DNA of 64,000 nucleotides, from contig CAUYUJ010017915.1 in NCBI GenBank assembly GCA_963575745.1, positions 276,664 to 340,663 on the forward strand, written 5' to 3'. This document shows, piece after piece, positions 11,889-21,943 of this stretch. The position numbers and the translations under genes were made by a program. Position 1 is the stretch's first letter, and each line of letters opens with the position of its first letter. The DNA comes from Prorocentrum cordatum. Lineage: Eukaryota > Sar > Dinophyceae > Prorocentrales > Prorocentraceae. The notes beneath the pieces were generated by a model that was not told where the DNA came from, made no database searches, and saw nothing but the letters and a program-made list of their open reading frames with translations.

Positions 11889-12020
11889 CTTGGCATCGCT
11901 CGGACGTGTGCATGTTTTCCTCTGCGAGGGCCATCGATGAGCATATCGGACCATCTCGGGGACGAATACAAGCACGACGTCGACAAATGCACGCGGAATG
12001 GACGTCCGAGCGATGGCGAG
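11889..12020 (+). mobile_element. Family I inverted-repeat element, copy 1
   Basis: Ends are CTTGGCATCGCTCGGACG (from 11889) and CGTCCGAGCGATGGCGAG (12003-12020), near-perfect inverses. A 134-bp relative lies at 62190-62323, about 50 kb away. A 4-bp GACG flanks both sides, a possible target duplication. Confidence 0.65.
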
Positions 12021-12179
12021 GACGGGGCTTCGTGGTATTTGGGGCTATCCCAGGCGGAATGGCCCACCGCACATCTGATCGCCAGAGCTGGCCCCTGGTC
12101 TTCCTCGGCGAGGCCCCAGGGAGCTGCCTCGCGCGGTGCGAGCTGAGCTGAGCGGCAGAGCGGCACATGAGTGCCGCTT

Positions 12180-12614
12180 TCGGTAGCAACTCATGGGAGC
12201 CTCGTACTCTAGGCCTCTCAGGTCGGGTCCGAGTGGATGGGGTCGGAGGATTGCGCCGCATTGCCGTTGCATCGGCGATGCGGCTCGATCTGGAGCCCGC
12301 TTTTCTCCACGCCGACGGCGCCGGTGCATCGCCGGCGTCGTCGAAGCATCGGCGATGCATCAGCGATGCGGCGCGATCCTCCGACCCGATCTAACTCCGA
12401 CCCCATCTACTCGAACCCCCATCCAAGAGGCCCCCACACACGTCCTCGACACTCCACCTTTTGAGTGCATTCGCGTGCGCTAGCGTCAGATAATCGATGA
12501 CAACACGCTGGTCTAGTGCCGATTCGCGTCGATGTAGCGTCGACTAGCGTCGTCAGCGCTGACTCGCAGGAGCCTGTAACAAGGCATGGGGAGGCCCCCT
12601 GGAGTTGCCACAGA
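12180..12614 (+). mobile_element. Family E element, copy 1, interrupted by a family B element
   Basis: The left end TCGGTAGCAACTCATGGGAG and the right end GAGTTGCCACAGA are inverted repeats shared with copies at 28795-29005 and 57131-57342. The interior has the family's repeated GCGTCGAT motif (12525-12560). Family B sequence occupies 12210-12435 and splits the left end from the interior. Removing it leaves about 209 bp, matching the 211 and 212 bp of the intact copies. Confidence 0.75.
12210..12435 (+). mobile_element. Family B foldback element, copy 1, inside family E
   Basis: Starts TAGGCCTCTCAGG and ends CCAAGAGGCCCCC. The inner inverted repeats are GATGGGGTCGGAGGAT and ATCCTCCGACC.GATC. 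The centre carries palindromic GCATCGSCGATGC units. CTCGTACTC on the left and CACGTCCTC just right of the end may be a diverged 9-bp target duplication (7 of 9 match). Confidence 0.7.
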
Positions 12615-12898
12615 AACCGCAGTGCCTGGGCGCCCCGCTGAGCGTGCTCGTCGAGAGTGCGTGGCGGTGTCCTTGGGGCGCGTTCGCCCCGGAGCGAGAG
12701 AGAGCAGGGCGCGAGCTGAACAGTGCTCTGGCGATGTATTTCCTGAACCCTTCTCGCTCTGCTCCAAGGCTGCAGCAGAGGCATTGCGAAGACGGAGCGG
12801 AGAAGGACGACGAAACCACAACGAAAACGAGAAGCACTGCTTGGCCCGAGCCCTGCCAGGGAGGTGCCGGAGGAGAGAGGCCAGGAGGCGGCAAAGAG
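12615..12898. other. Unique GC-rich sequence
   Basis: No supported gene or repeat. Confidence 0.4.
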
Positions 12899-13228
12899 GG
12901 GGGTGATATGACTAGGGGGGGGGTGGATATCATGGCGGGGGCCATGATACCTCCTCAGATCTCATGGCGCCTCTTCTGATTCCAGGACGTCCCTGGCCCC
13001 CCCGCTGGGCCGCGCACGTGCTGCCGGTCATGAGTTGCACCCCCCCGCCTCCCTTGGACGCCCTCCTCGTGGCCGCTCCCGAAGAGAGGGGGGGGGCCCT
13101 CTCCCGGGCAGCCAGGGGGCCCCGAGAGCGCAGGCCTCGCGAAGCGAGAGGGCGGGGCCCCCGGGGCCCGGGGGTGGGGGGGCGTCGGGCGCGGGGTGGC
13201 CTCAACCTGGGCTCGGGGGCGGAACAGA
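12899..13228 (+). repeat. Family N repeat, first tandem copy (about 329 bp period)
   Basis: Begins GGGGTGATATGACTAGGGGG, then ATATCATGGCGGGGGCCATG, an imperfect palindrome around the GGGG. The same order restarts at 13228. A third, diverged copy lies at 54090-54310. Confidence 0.75.
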
Positions 13229-13412
13229 GGGGGGTGATATGACTAGGGGGGGGGGGGATATCATGGCGGGGGCCATGATACCTCCCCAGATTTCATGGCG
13301 CCCCTTCTTATTTCATTACGTCCCTGGCCCCCCCGCTGGGCCGCGCACATGCCGCCGGTCATGATTTGCATCCCCCCCTCTTGGACACCCCCCTCTTGGC
13401 CGCTCCCGATGG
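13229..13412 (+). repeat. Family N repeat, second tandem copy (truncated)
   Basis: Matches 12899-13060 closely, then stops where a family A element begins at 13415. Confidence 0.7.
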
Positions 13413-13414
13413 GC

Positions 13415-13582
13415 TGAAGTCGGGCCTGTCCCTCCGCAGGGGGGATCTTCAAAGATAGTCGAGCCAAAAAAGTCAGGGGACGAGTTGTTGCATGTGTTTG
13501 GCTATATTTCGTGTTTTTTTGGGGGGGGATAGTTGCAATTCTTCCTCCAAGATCTGCCTGCAGGGGGACAGGCCCGACCTAG
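13415..13582 (+). mobile_element. Family A MITE-like element, copy 1
   Basis: Ends TGAAGTCGGGCCTGTCCCTC and GGGGGACAGGCCCGACCTAG are inverted. The interior resembles other copies but is more diverged, with a run of eight or more Gs. The flanking 8-mers CGATGGGC and GCCTAGGC match at only 4 of 8 positions, so a target duplication is not supported here. Confidence 0.8.
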
Positions 13583-13585
13583 GCC

Positions 13586-13984
13586 TAGGCCTTCTAGATG
13601 GGGTCGGAGCAGATAGGGTCGGAGGATTGCGCCGAATCGCCGATGCGACTCGATGCGGAGCCCGATTTTCTCCACGCCGACGTCGCCGATGCGTCGCCGA
13701 CGTCGGCGATGCTTCGACGATGCATCGGCGATGCTTCGACGATGCATCGGCGATGCACCGTCGATGCGGCGCGATCCTCCGACCCCATCCAACTCCGACC
13801 CCATCTAGGATTAAGTCGGGCCTGTCCCTCGACAGGGGGAATACCCAAAAATAGTAAAACAAATAGTCTGGGGACTGTTTTTTGAGTATGTTTGGGCATC
13901 CTTTGAATGTTGTTTGAGTATTCTTTATTTTTCGTCCGAAATCCCCCTGTAGGGGGACAGGCCCGACCTAAATCTGGGAGGCCT
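13586..13984 (+). mobile_element. Family B foldback element, copy 2, split by a family A element
   Basis: Starts TAGGCCTTCTAGATGGGGTC. The inner GGGTCGGAGGATTGCGCCG is matched by an inverted CGGCGCGATCCTCCGACCCC. The centre is a run of CGACG/CGATG palindromic units. Its right terminus is broken at 13810 by family A copy 2 and resumes as ATCTGGGAGGCCTC at 13972. Confidence 0.8.
13811..13971 (+). mobile_element. Family A element, copy 2, with 8-bp target duplication
   Basis: 161 bp from TTAAGTCGGGC to GCCCGACCTAA. Flanks are ATCTAGGA (13803-13810) and ATCTGGGA (13972-13979), 7 of 8 identical. Excising it restores the usual family B end, ATCTRGGAGGCCTC, which is independent support for the boundaries. 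Confidence 0.88.
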
Positions 13985-14139
13985 CAACTCAAGGGGGGGA
14001 GGGGGGAGAAAGCAACAACGGCCCTGAAGGGGGCCCCCTGGGGCCCCTCTTGGAGCGAGCAGGGGCCCCCAAAAGGGGCCCCAGAGGGTCTCCTTTGGGG
14101 CTCCTTTTGCTCGGCCCCCCCCCCCCCCATCATTTGGGG
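13985..14139. other. GGGGCCCC-rich minisatellite
   Basis: Loose repeats of GGGGCCCC/TCTTGGAGC, ending in a 15-base C run at 14116-14129. No gene. Confidence 0.6.
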
Positions 14140-14299
14140 TTAGGCCGGGCGTGTCCCTCAACCGTAGGGATATTCAAAGACAGTCAAAAAATAGTCTGGG
14201 GACGATGCTTTGACTATCTTGGCCCATGTGGGGGGTAGTGTTTGGGTCTCTATTATTTCTCGCGCCAAATCCCCCTGCAGGGGGACATGCCCGACCTAA
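14140..14299 (+). mobile_element. Family A element, copy 3
   Basis: 160 bp from TTAGGCCGGGC to GCCCGACCTAA. Flanks ATTTGGGG and ATTCAGGG match at 6 of 8 positions, with two transitions. Confidence 0.85.
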
Positions 14300-14400
14300 A
14301 TTCAGGGCCCCCCCGCCTGAATCTGCCACTGGCCCGAGGGGAGGCCCTGGCGTCCGGGGCCCGCTTCCACTGGGGCCCTCATAACCCCACCGTGCCAGAG

Positions 14401-14455
14401 GCGCAGTTCGAGCGCCTTCCATTCTGCTTGAGGCGCCTTCCTCACACATTGCTCA
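14401..14455 (+). repeat. 55-bp direct repeat, left copy
   Basis: GCAGTTCGAGCGCCTTCC and TTCTGCTTGAGGCGC recur at 14768-14822. GGCC-type minisatellite and a purine segment lie between the copies. The pair may be the ends of a small unrecognised element. Confidence 0.6.
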
Positions 14456-14639
14456 TTTAATCGCTTCGCTCATTCCGCCGGCCCCCATGGAGCGCTCTTT
14501 GGGGCCTCTTGGGGGCCTCTTTGCGGCCTCTCGGGGAAGGAGGAGGAAATGGAAGAGGAGAGGGAGGAGAATGAGGAAGTTGAGAGAAACCAGTGCGTCT
14601 TGTACACATGGTTCATTTCTCATTATTCGAGAGTTGTTT

Positions 14640-14767
14640 GATTTTTGGGGGGCCAAGATCCGTTGATTTCTAATCGCTCTGTCCTGGGCCTCTTCCTGGC
14701 CACTGGGGGGCCAGGAACAGTTGGAAACGAGTACAGTTAGAAATGAACACGATTAGAAATGACCGAT
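14640..14767 (+). mobile_element. Family L hairpin element, copy 1
   Basis: GATTTCTAATCGCTC near 14667 is echoed in inverse by GATTAGAAATGA at 14751-14762, with a central hairpin CCTGGCCACTGGGGGGCCAGG. A second copy is at 56757-56876. It ends next to the 14768 direct repeat. Confidence 0.6.
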
Positions 14768-14822
14768 GTGTAGTTCGAGCGCCGTTCATTCTGCTTGAGG
14801 CGCTTTCCTCAGTCGCTTTGGT
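14768..14822 (+). repeat. 55-bp direct repeat, right copy
   Basis: TAGTTCGAGCGCCGTTC and TTCTGCTTGAGGCGC match 14401-14455. Confidence 0.6.
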
Positions 14823-15424
14823 ACTCGCCAGCTTTCTTGCGTGCGCGCCGGCTACACTTGGGCGTGCCAGAACCCAGTGCAGCTGGACCACCATCCTACT
14901 TCATGATTCTACTTCTCCCGAACGCCTTAGATCGATCGTCGGTGGAAACAGCATACAGCCGGACCGAGGTATAAGATCGAGGTCGGTTCGGGGAGGGTAC
15001 CCTCGTGTTCTTCGTGTTTGTTGGATGTTCTTGTGCACCCTGGTCAGGATGCCCTTAGATGCTCTGTCTGTTTTGGCCAGCGGAGGGTCTCATGTTCTTG
15101 AGGGGTGTTCTTCTGGCCTAGGTCTGTCTGTACCGCGACGACGTGGACGAATGGCAACGTCGGCTAACATCAATAAATGTTGAGGATGCTCGTTGACATG
15201 GGGTAGTGGGTGGACACAACGCAAGGGTCTGCCGCCTTCCGCCTGCATGTGGACAGGCTATCAGACAGGAAGACCTTCGCATGCGAGCACATCGCCTTCA
15301 TGCTTACATTTGTCGCCCAACCACATCATTGTGAATGAGTTCAACCGGCCAACCAGTGAGGTTTCGTCGTTGGCCTAGCCCGTGCAAGCAGCTCGTCTGG
15401 ATCCTGCGATGGACTCGGTTCCCC
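14823..15424. other. Unique sequence, nothing recognised
   Basis: Moderate GC, no coding frame of conserved appearance and no repeat relation noticed. Confidence 0.45.
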
Positions 15425-15612
15425 CCCTCTTCATCAGCATTTTCTTTATTCTGCTCCACTCGTCTCCTCCTCTTCCTTCTCCTCTACGCTCGTCTTTTCT
15501 TTTTTCATAAACGCCCTCCACCCCTCCTCCTCCTCCGTGTCCCCTTCGCCCTGTTGCTCGTCCTTCCTGTCCTCCTCTTCATCCTTCTCGTCCTTCTCAT
15601 CTTCTTGATTCC
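15425..15612 (-). repeat. CTC pyrimidine tract, imperfect
   Basis: CTCCTC mixed with TTCTC and CGTC. Nearby 15760-15782 holds five CAGT units. Confidence 0.7.
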
Positions 15613-16010
15613 TGTGGCCACCCGTGACCCTCACACCTTCTGGGGTCTGGTGAAAGAAGTGTTGTTGCTAGTCATTGCCCGTGTCCGACAACGGGCGCAC
15701 AGGCCATTTGTTTGAATGTGACTGCAGTCTCCTGTTAGGATCCCGCTGGCCTAGGGGCGCGTCCGTCAGTCAGTCAGTCAGTCTGTCAATAATATTTTCT
15801 TCCTTGTTCTGCTCGCGATCGTCCTCCCCTCCTCCCTCTCCCCATCACATGTCCCACAGCTCACCTTTTCTCTGCTATCCGGGTGCTCTGCTGGGGTATT
15901 GGGGTCCCATGTCTGCTGTGACACAACATCATCGCATTGGGGATGGATTGGAGTGAGGGATAGGATGCCCGATGTGGCGCGAGAGCACCTGGCTTGCCTC
16001 TCTCCTCTCT
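15613..16010. other. Unique sequence before the main CTC tract
   Basis: 15930-16010 (GATTGGAGTGAGGGATAGGA, then GCGCGAG, then GGCTTGCCTC) resembles 36445-36500, also next to a CTC/CCCT tract. This suggests a shared repeat flank. Confidence 0.45.
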
Positions 16011-16635
16011 CCCTTCTCTCCTCGTTCATCTCTTCTCCTCCTCCTCCTCCTCCTCCTCCTGCTGCTCCTCCTCCTCCTCCTGCTCCTCCTCCTCCTCCTC
16101 CTCCTTCCTCGTCCTCCTCCTCTCTCCTCCTCCTCCTCCTCCTCCTCCTCCTCCTCCTCCTCCTCCTCCTCCGCCTCCTCCTCCTCCTCCTCCTCCTCCT
16201 CCTCCTCCTCCTCCTCGTTCTCCTCCTCCTCCCCTCCTCCTCCTCCTGCTCCTCCTCCTCTCCTCCTCCTCCTCCTCCTCCTCCTCCTCCTCCTCCTCCT
16301 CCTCCTCTCTTCCTCCTCCTCCTCCTCCTCCTGCTCATCCTCCTCCTCCTCTTCCTCCTTCTCCTCGTCCTACTCCTCCTACTCCCCCCATCCTTCTGCC
16401 CACGCGCTGTGCCTTCTCCTCCTCTTCCTTCTCCTCCTCCTCATCCTCGTCCTCCTCCTCCTACTCCTCCTACTCCCCCCATCCTTCTGCCCCCACGCTG
16501 TGCCTTCTCCTCCTCTTCCTTCTCCTCCTGCTGATCATCCCTCCCGCTGATCAGCCCTCCTCTTCCTCCTCCTCGTCCTCCTCCTCCTCCTCCTTCTCCT
16601 CATCCCCCTCCTCCCCCTCCCAATCGTTCTCCCCC
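16011..16635 (-). repeat. CTC microsatellite, about 0.6 kb
   Basis: Long (CTC)n runs with a higher-order repeat near the end. The block CCCCCATCCTTCTGCCC plus GCTGTGCCTTCTCC occurs at 16383-16436 and 16472-16526, about 88-89 bp apart. Confidence 0.92.
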
Positions 16636-17020
16636 TCTCCTTGCTCCCGCGCCGCCGCCCCATTGCCCGCGGCCGTCTGCGCCTGCCCCCCCCCCCCCCG
16701 CGCGGCACCGTCCGCGGAGAGGCGCGAGGCGCGCCGCCTCCTGCTCCCGCGAGGGTTCATTCCAACATAGTTGATGAGTCTTGGGTTTGCACTGGTCCTC
16801 CTCCTGCTGATCATCCCTCCCGCGTGCATGCAGGACGTAGGCTTGTGGCGTGTGTCCCTCTCGCCCGCGCGCCCTGCAACGCCGCCGAGGTCGCACGGAG
16901 ACTGGCGCACGAGGTCAACGCTGCTTGGGCCGAGTGCTGCGGGCGCGCGGGACCCCGTGTCGCCGCAGGTGGGCCTTTCCTCCTCCGCCCTCCGCCCCCG
17001 CTCTCCCCCTTGCTCTCGCC
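16636..17020. other. GC-rich sequence between CTC tracts
   Basis: A GCTGATCATCCCTCCCGC motif occurs near 16531 and 16806. No gene is supported. Confidence 0.45.
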
Positions 17021-17116
17021 ATTCCCTCCTCGTCCTCGTCCTTCCCTCGTCATCGTTCCCTGTTCCTCCGACTTCTCCTCCTCCCTCTTCCTCTTCCTCC
17101 TCCGCCTCCTCCTCTA
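17021..17116 (-). repeat. CTC tract, short
   Basis: Imperfect CTCCTC/TCGTC pyrimidine run ending in CTAGAGG. Confidence 0.7.
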
Positions 17117-17960
17117 GAGGTATCTGGAAGCTTCCCGAGGCCCCTAGAGGCCGATAAGAGAGCGACCAGAAATCTCGATCCGCCCCACCCCTCCCTCATT
17201 CCCGGCGGGCCACCCGCGTCTGCGAGCGAGGTCTGGCTGCCGAAGCAGTGCGCAGAGCGCTTTCGATTACACCCATCAGACATATTCAGAAAACGCGTCA
17301 ACGTTCGTAGACACTGGATCTCGCTCAATAAATCAAGCTTCTGTACTGGGCCATGGACGTTTTCTTGGAGTTCTTTTCTTCGTAGAACGTTTGTGTAGGC
17401 GGACCTGGACTGCAGTTTCAGCAAGCGCTTGGAGTGAAGTATGTTTTTTGGCCTGGCATGCTCTCAACTCTGAGAAGGGGTGTACGCGAGCTCATCGATT
17501 CGAAGCTTCATTGCGACGTCTTGTCTGCCCCCCTCCCAGGAGCCGCCAGCGCGCGAGACCCCTCGCCGCTCGGCGGCTGACCAGCTGGGAACGGGCGGGC
17601 GCGGAAGGGATGCGGCCTCCGAGCGCAAACAAGAACGACGAGCACTGTTTGGATCGAGCCCCGATCAGCATCTGCACTTGCTATGGGGAGCATCCTGGAG
17701 GCCTCGCGCGGCGCAGAGTTTGCTGCATCCTCTGGTCCCCACGTCCGCCCCGTCAGATCTGGGACACCGTTCGCGCGGCGAGGTTCCGACGTTCCGGCGT
17801 AAAGCCGATGCGAATCCTAACGTAAACCCGGCGTGAATCCGACGCAGATCCGACGCGAATTGGGCCTCAGGTTGCCGCGCGAGGCCTTCAGGGTGGGGAC
17901 TGGCGGCCTGAGGATTCACTCCGCGCGGATGCTCCCCTCACATGTGGAACGAGTGCGGAA
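17117..17960. other. Mostly unique sequence
   Basis: 17770-17870 has about ten short units of the type CGACGCGAATCC/CCGGCGTGAATCC. An open frame at 17391-17825 lacks conserved features, so it is not called. Confidence 0.5.
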
Positions 17961-18240
17961 AAGGTACCGATACCGCTACTCCCCGGACCTCTCCATGGTG
18001 CGTTCTGACAAGGATTTCGATGCGAATCCAGCGGTGGCGACGAGGGCCGCCCAGGAGGCTGAGAAAGGGGAAAACGGGCGAATGGTAGCGGTATGGATAC
18101 CTTTTCTTTTTTTGACTGGGGGTCAGCTTGTGAGCTTCCGGAGGGCCGCCCAGGAGGCGGAGAAGGGGGAAAATGGGCGAAGGGTAGCGGTATGGGTACC
18201 CTTTCCTTTTCTATGTTTGGGGGTCAACTTGTGAGCTCCT
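17961..18240 (+). repeat. Family O repeat, copy 1, with 99-bp tandem duplication
   Basis: GGTACCGATACCGCTAC at 17963 is inverted by GTAGCGGTATGGGTACC at 18184-18200. Within it, GAGGGCCGCCCAGGAGGC starts two 99-bp units at 18042 and 18141. Relatives are at 32228-32430 and 52525-52620. Confidence 0.65.
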
Positions 18241-18277
18241 GGGCTCCCTGGCTCCCTGCGAGTTCCCCTTCTTAGCG

Positions 18278-18990
18278 TCAAGTCGGGCCTGTCCCTCTAC
18301 AGGAGATATACTCCACAAATAGTCAGGAAACTATTTTTTGATTATTGTAATGACCTCCGGCCAGTGCCGCCGATCCGGGGGGCTCCGGATTCGGTGATCG
18401 TTGGGTCGCTGTTTGGGAGGAGGGCGCTCTTGGAGTCGTCGGGGACGCTTTTTGGAGCTGACGTGCCCTCTGGGGGGGTGCTTGGAGCGGTCCCGAAGGG
18501 GGTCCGGGGAGGGTTCCGAGGGGAGGGTCCTGGGGGCGGTAGCGGCTAGATCTGAGGGGGGTCCCTGGGACCTCCCGAAACATGTTGGGGATGCGCAAAT
18601 CATTAAGAAAACGCCAGATGGGGGATCGACACCCCCCCCCCTCCCCCCTTCTCTGGGAAGGGGGTTCGGGGAGGGTTCCAAGGGGAGAGTCCGGGGGGAG
18701 GGGTCCTTGGTACACCCCGAAACATCTTGGGGGTGCGCAAATCATTAAGAAAACGCCATATGGAGGACCCCCTCCCCTCCCTCCTCCCCTTCCCCGGCAG
18801 AGCCACCCCGGCGACCCCCCCCAAGCAGAGCTGAAGTTCATGCTTAGGCTCAGAGCTGAAGCTCTGGCTGAGGCTCCTTGTATACTTCACACGCCGGATC
18901 GGCGGATTGTTGAACTATTTTGGGGCATTGTTGGCGTATGTTTAGTTTTTCGCCCCAAATCCCTTATGCAGGAGGACGTGCCCGACCTAA
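18278..18990 (+). mobile_element. Family A element, copy 4, interrupted
   Basis: Left end TCAAGTCGGGC and right end GCCCGACCTAA, with flanking 8-mers TCTTAGCG and TCTTACGG (6 of 8). The typical interior is split: 18278-18360 matches the left half, 18906-18990 the right half, and the middle is foreign (18367-18905). Confidence 0.8.
18367..18905 (+). mobile_element. Family M segment inserted in family A copy 4
   Basis: Ends CCGCCGATCCGG and CCGGATCGGCGG are perfect 12-bp inverted repeats. The interior holds two related units of GGGAGGGTTCC.AGGGGAGAGTCC plus CCCGAAACATSTTGGGG.TGCGCAAATCATTAAG (18565-18610 and 18713-18760). No second copy was seen in the window. Confidence 0.7.
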
Positions 18991-19108
18991 TCTTACGGGC
19001 TCTCCTTGGGCCCTCCGAGTGCAAGCGTGAAGGCGGGGGGGGGTGCCGCCCGTCGACTTGGGGTCCACCTCGCCAGGTTGGCGCCCCGCGCCCGAGGGGC
19101 GCATAGCG

Positions 19109-21249
19109 TTAGGTCGGGCCTGTCCCTCTACAGGAGGAATATTCAAAAATAGTCAAAAATAGATGGGGGACGATGCTTTGACCACGTTGGGGGATTTTTG
19201 AAGTATTCTTTATTTCCCAACCCTCCTGCGTTGGGTTCTCGTTTTGAATAGAGCACTGCTCGCGCGTCTCCTTCCTTCCTTCCCGCCTCCCGTCCCTCTC
19301 TTCCCCCCTGCCTGGGGGGCTGCGATCTGTGAAACTGTCGCCACTTTCGAGGCCTGCTGGGGGGGCCCAGCACAGTGGGTACCCACGGCAGATTCAAGTG
19401 GCACCTCGCCACCCCTGGGGGGCTGCGATCTGTGAAACTGTCGCCACTTTCGAGGGCTGCTGGGGGGCCCAGCACAGTGGGTACCCACGGCAGACTCAAA
19501 TGGGACCTCGCCATCCCTGGGGGGCTGCGATCTGTGAAACGGTCGCCACTTTCGAGGCCTGCTGGCGGGCCCAGCACAGTGGGTACCCACAGCGGATTCA
19601 CATGGGACCTGGCCATCCCTGGGGGGCTGCGATTTGTGAAACTGTCGCCACTTTCGAGGGCTGATCGGGGGGCCCAGCACAGTGGGTACCCACGGCAGAC
19701 TCAAATGGGACCTCGCCATCCCTGGGGGGCTGCGATCTGTGAAACTGTCGCCACTTTCGAGGGCTGCTGGGGGGCCCAGCACAGTGGGTACTCACGGCGG
19801 ATTCAAATGGGACCTCGCCATCCCTGGGGGGCTGCGATCTGTGAAACTGTCGCCACTTTCGAGGGCTGCTGGCCAGCACAGTGGGCGTCGGATTCAAATG
19901 GGACCTCGCCATCCCTGGGGGGCTGCGATCTGTGAAACTGTCGCCACTTTCGAGGGCTGCTGGGGGGCCCAGCACAGTGGGCACCCACGGCGGATTCAAA
20001 TGGGACCTCGCCATCCCTGGGGGGCTGCGATTTGTGAAACTGTCGCCACTTTCGAGGGCTGCTGGGGGGCCAAGCAAAGTGGGTACCCACGGCGACTCGA
20101 ATCAGACCTCGCCATCCCTGAGGGGGGCTGCGATCTGTGAAACTGCCGCCACTTTCGAGGGCTGCTGAGGGGCCCAGCACAGTGGGTACCCACGGCGGAT
20201 TCAAATTAGAACTCGCCATCCGTGGGGGGCTGCGATCTGTTAAACTGTCGCCACTTTCGAGGGCTGCTCGTCGCTGCGCTTCGAAGGCTGCTGGGGGCTG
20301 CGATCTTTGAAACTGTCGCCACTTTCGAAGGCTGCTGAAGGGGCCCAGCACAGTGGGTACTCACCGCAGACTCAAATGAGACCTCGCCATCCCTGGGGGG
20401 CTGCGATCTGTGAAACTGTCGCCACTTTCGAGGGCTGCTGAGGGGCCCAGCACAGTGGGTACCCACGGCGGATTCACATGGGACCTCGCAATCCCTGGGG
20501 GGCTGCGATCTGTGAAACTGTCGCCACTTTCGAGGGCTGCTGAGGGGCCCAGCACAGTGGGTACTCACCGCAGATTCAAATGGGACCTCGCCATCCCTGG
20601 GGGGCTGCGATCTGTGAAACTGTCGCCACTTTCGAGGGCTGTTGAGGGGCCCAGTACAGTGGGTACTCACCGCAGACTCAGACTAGACCTCGCCATCCTT
20701 GGGGGGCTGCGATCTGTGAAACTGTCGCCCCTTTCGAGGGATGCTGAAGGGCCCAGCGCAGTGTGTGCTCACCGCAGACTCATACTAGACCTCGCCATCC
20801 TTGGGGGGCTGCGATCTGTGAAACTGTCGCCAATTTCGAGGGCTGCTGAGGGGCCCAGCACAGTGGGTTTCCCGCACGTCTGTCTCCTGCTCTTCGTTCC
20901 CGACTCCCCATGTCTTCTTCGAGCCTGTAGTTGTCGCCCCTCGCTCTTGTATGGTCTCCTGCGCATCATGCCATTGGCGCGTGTCCCAAGTAGTTTACAT
21001 ATCAAACAACGGATCCTGCAATTTGATGGTCCGTGCAAGTTTCGGCCAACTCCTCGTTTCCCATGATACAAATGGGTTGGGTACGTCACAGGGTAATTTT
21101 CGTTCGTTGGAGGATTCTGGAGGTATTTGATATTCAAAAATAGTAAAAAATTGTTTGGGGACGATGTTTTTGACCACGGTGGAGGATTCTTGAGGTATTC
21201 CTTACTTTTCGCTCCCAATCCCCCCTGTAGGGGGACATGCCCGACCTAG
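19109..21249 (+). mobile_element. Composite family A unit carrying a satellite array, perfect 8-bp duplication
   Basis: Outer ends are TTAGGTCGGGC (19109-19119) and GCCCGACCTAG (21239-21249). Flanks are GCATAGCG at 19101-19108 and GCATAGCG at 21250-21257, identical. Inside, about 80 bp of family A interior occurs twice in direct orientation (about 19138-19230 and 21128-21215), on either side of the 102-bp array. The unit is 2141 bp against about 160 bp for ordinary copies. Confidence 0.8.
19311..20870 (+). repeat. 102-bp satellite array, 16 units
   Basis: The marker TGCGATCTGTGAAAC (with variants) starts at 19321, 19424, 19526, 19628, 19731, 19833, 19924, 20026, 20129, 20231, 20299, 20402, 20504, 20606, 20708 and 20810. 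Thirteen of the fifteen spacings are 102 or 103 bp; one is 91 and one is 68. Each unit has GTCGCCACTTTCGAGG, CCCAGCACAGTGGGTACCC and ACCTCGCCATCCCTGGGG. Because 102 is divisible by three, several frames stay open through many units on both strands. I read this as arithmetic, not a gene. Confidence 0.97.
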
Positions 21250-21349
21250 GCATAGCGCCTGCTCGGGGCGTGGTGGAGGCCCGCGACCGACGGGCCAGCC
21301 GGATCAGCCGTGAAGGCACGCGCCATGACGTCTGACCTCCTCCTGCGTT

Positions 21350-21425
21350 TCCCGCTCCTCCTCCTCCTCCTCCTCCTCCTCCTCCTCCTCTTCCTCCTCC
21401 TCCTCCTCGTCCTCCTCAGCTGCTC
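21350..21425 (-). repeat. CTC tract
   Basis: (CTC)n of about 75 bp, directly followed by a repeat related to 57880-58200. Confidence 0.85.
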
Positions 21426-21720
21426 GTTCTGGGGACCTTCCTGGGGACCACCTAACGGATCGGTTCGTGTCCAGTTCGACCCCAGATCGACGCAATTTCG
21501 GCCCACGTTCGATCCAGGTTCGATCCGAAGTCGGTTCAAATCGACGGAAGTTAGACGCAGCGTCGACGCACGAGTGGAGCGAGTGTCTCCAGGAAGGGTC
21601 CCAGAATGCGCATCTAATCCTCCCCAGGTGGCTCCCGACCCGACCTCCACACCCTCGCCACCTCGCGCCCACCGCGTAACGTCCACACACACATATGCGG
21701 GCTGCACGCACTCCTTATTC
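21426..21720 (+). repeat. TTCGAC-type short repeat with conserved flank, copy 1
   Basis: TGGGGACCTTCCTGG leads into diverged units such as GTTCGATCC and GATCGACGC, then GACGCACGAGTGGAGCGAGTG and CCAGGAAGG. The same order occurs at 57877-58080 with cleaner TTCGACTCAGG units. Confidence 0.65.
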
Positions 21721-21943
21721 GGAGCCCGTGGCGGCAGTTTCTGCCCCGCTCTGCCCGCTATGTCGACCGTGGGAGGGCTACGGCGCGCCATACAATACAA
21801 TCTTTGTGCGGTGAACACGCACGAACATTTGCTGGACATAGTATGCTGAATACCCAAGAGGGACGTGTACGCTTTGATTGGCACGCCAGCAAGATCGTTC
21901 GGACCGCTCGTGATCGGCACCGGAGTGGTTCAAAAACATTAAA
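21721..21943. other. Unique sequence
   Basis: Nothing recognised. Confidence 0.4.

Noticed and set aside
19210-20670. Long open frames on both strands across the 102-bp array, giving 34-residue protein repeats
   Set aside because: 102 is divisible by three, so any stop-free phase stays open. Frames open on both strands at once, with indel units (91 and 68 bp) breaking the pattern, indicate a satellite.
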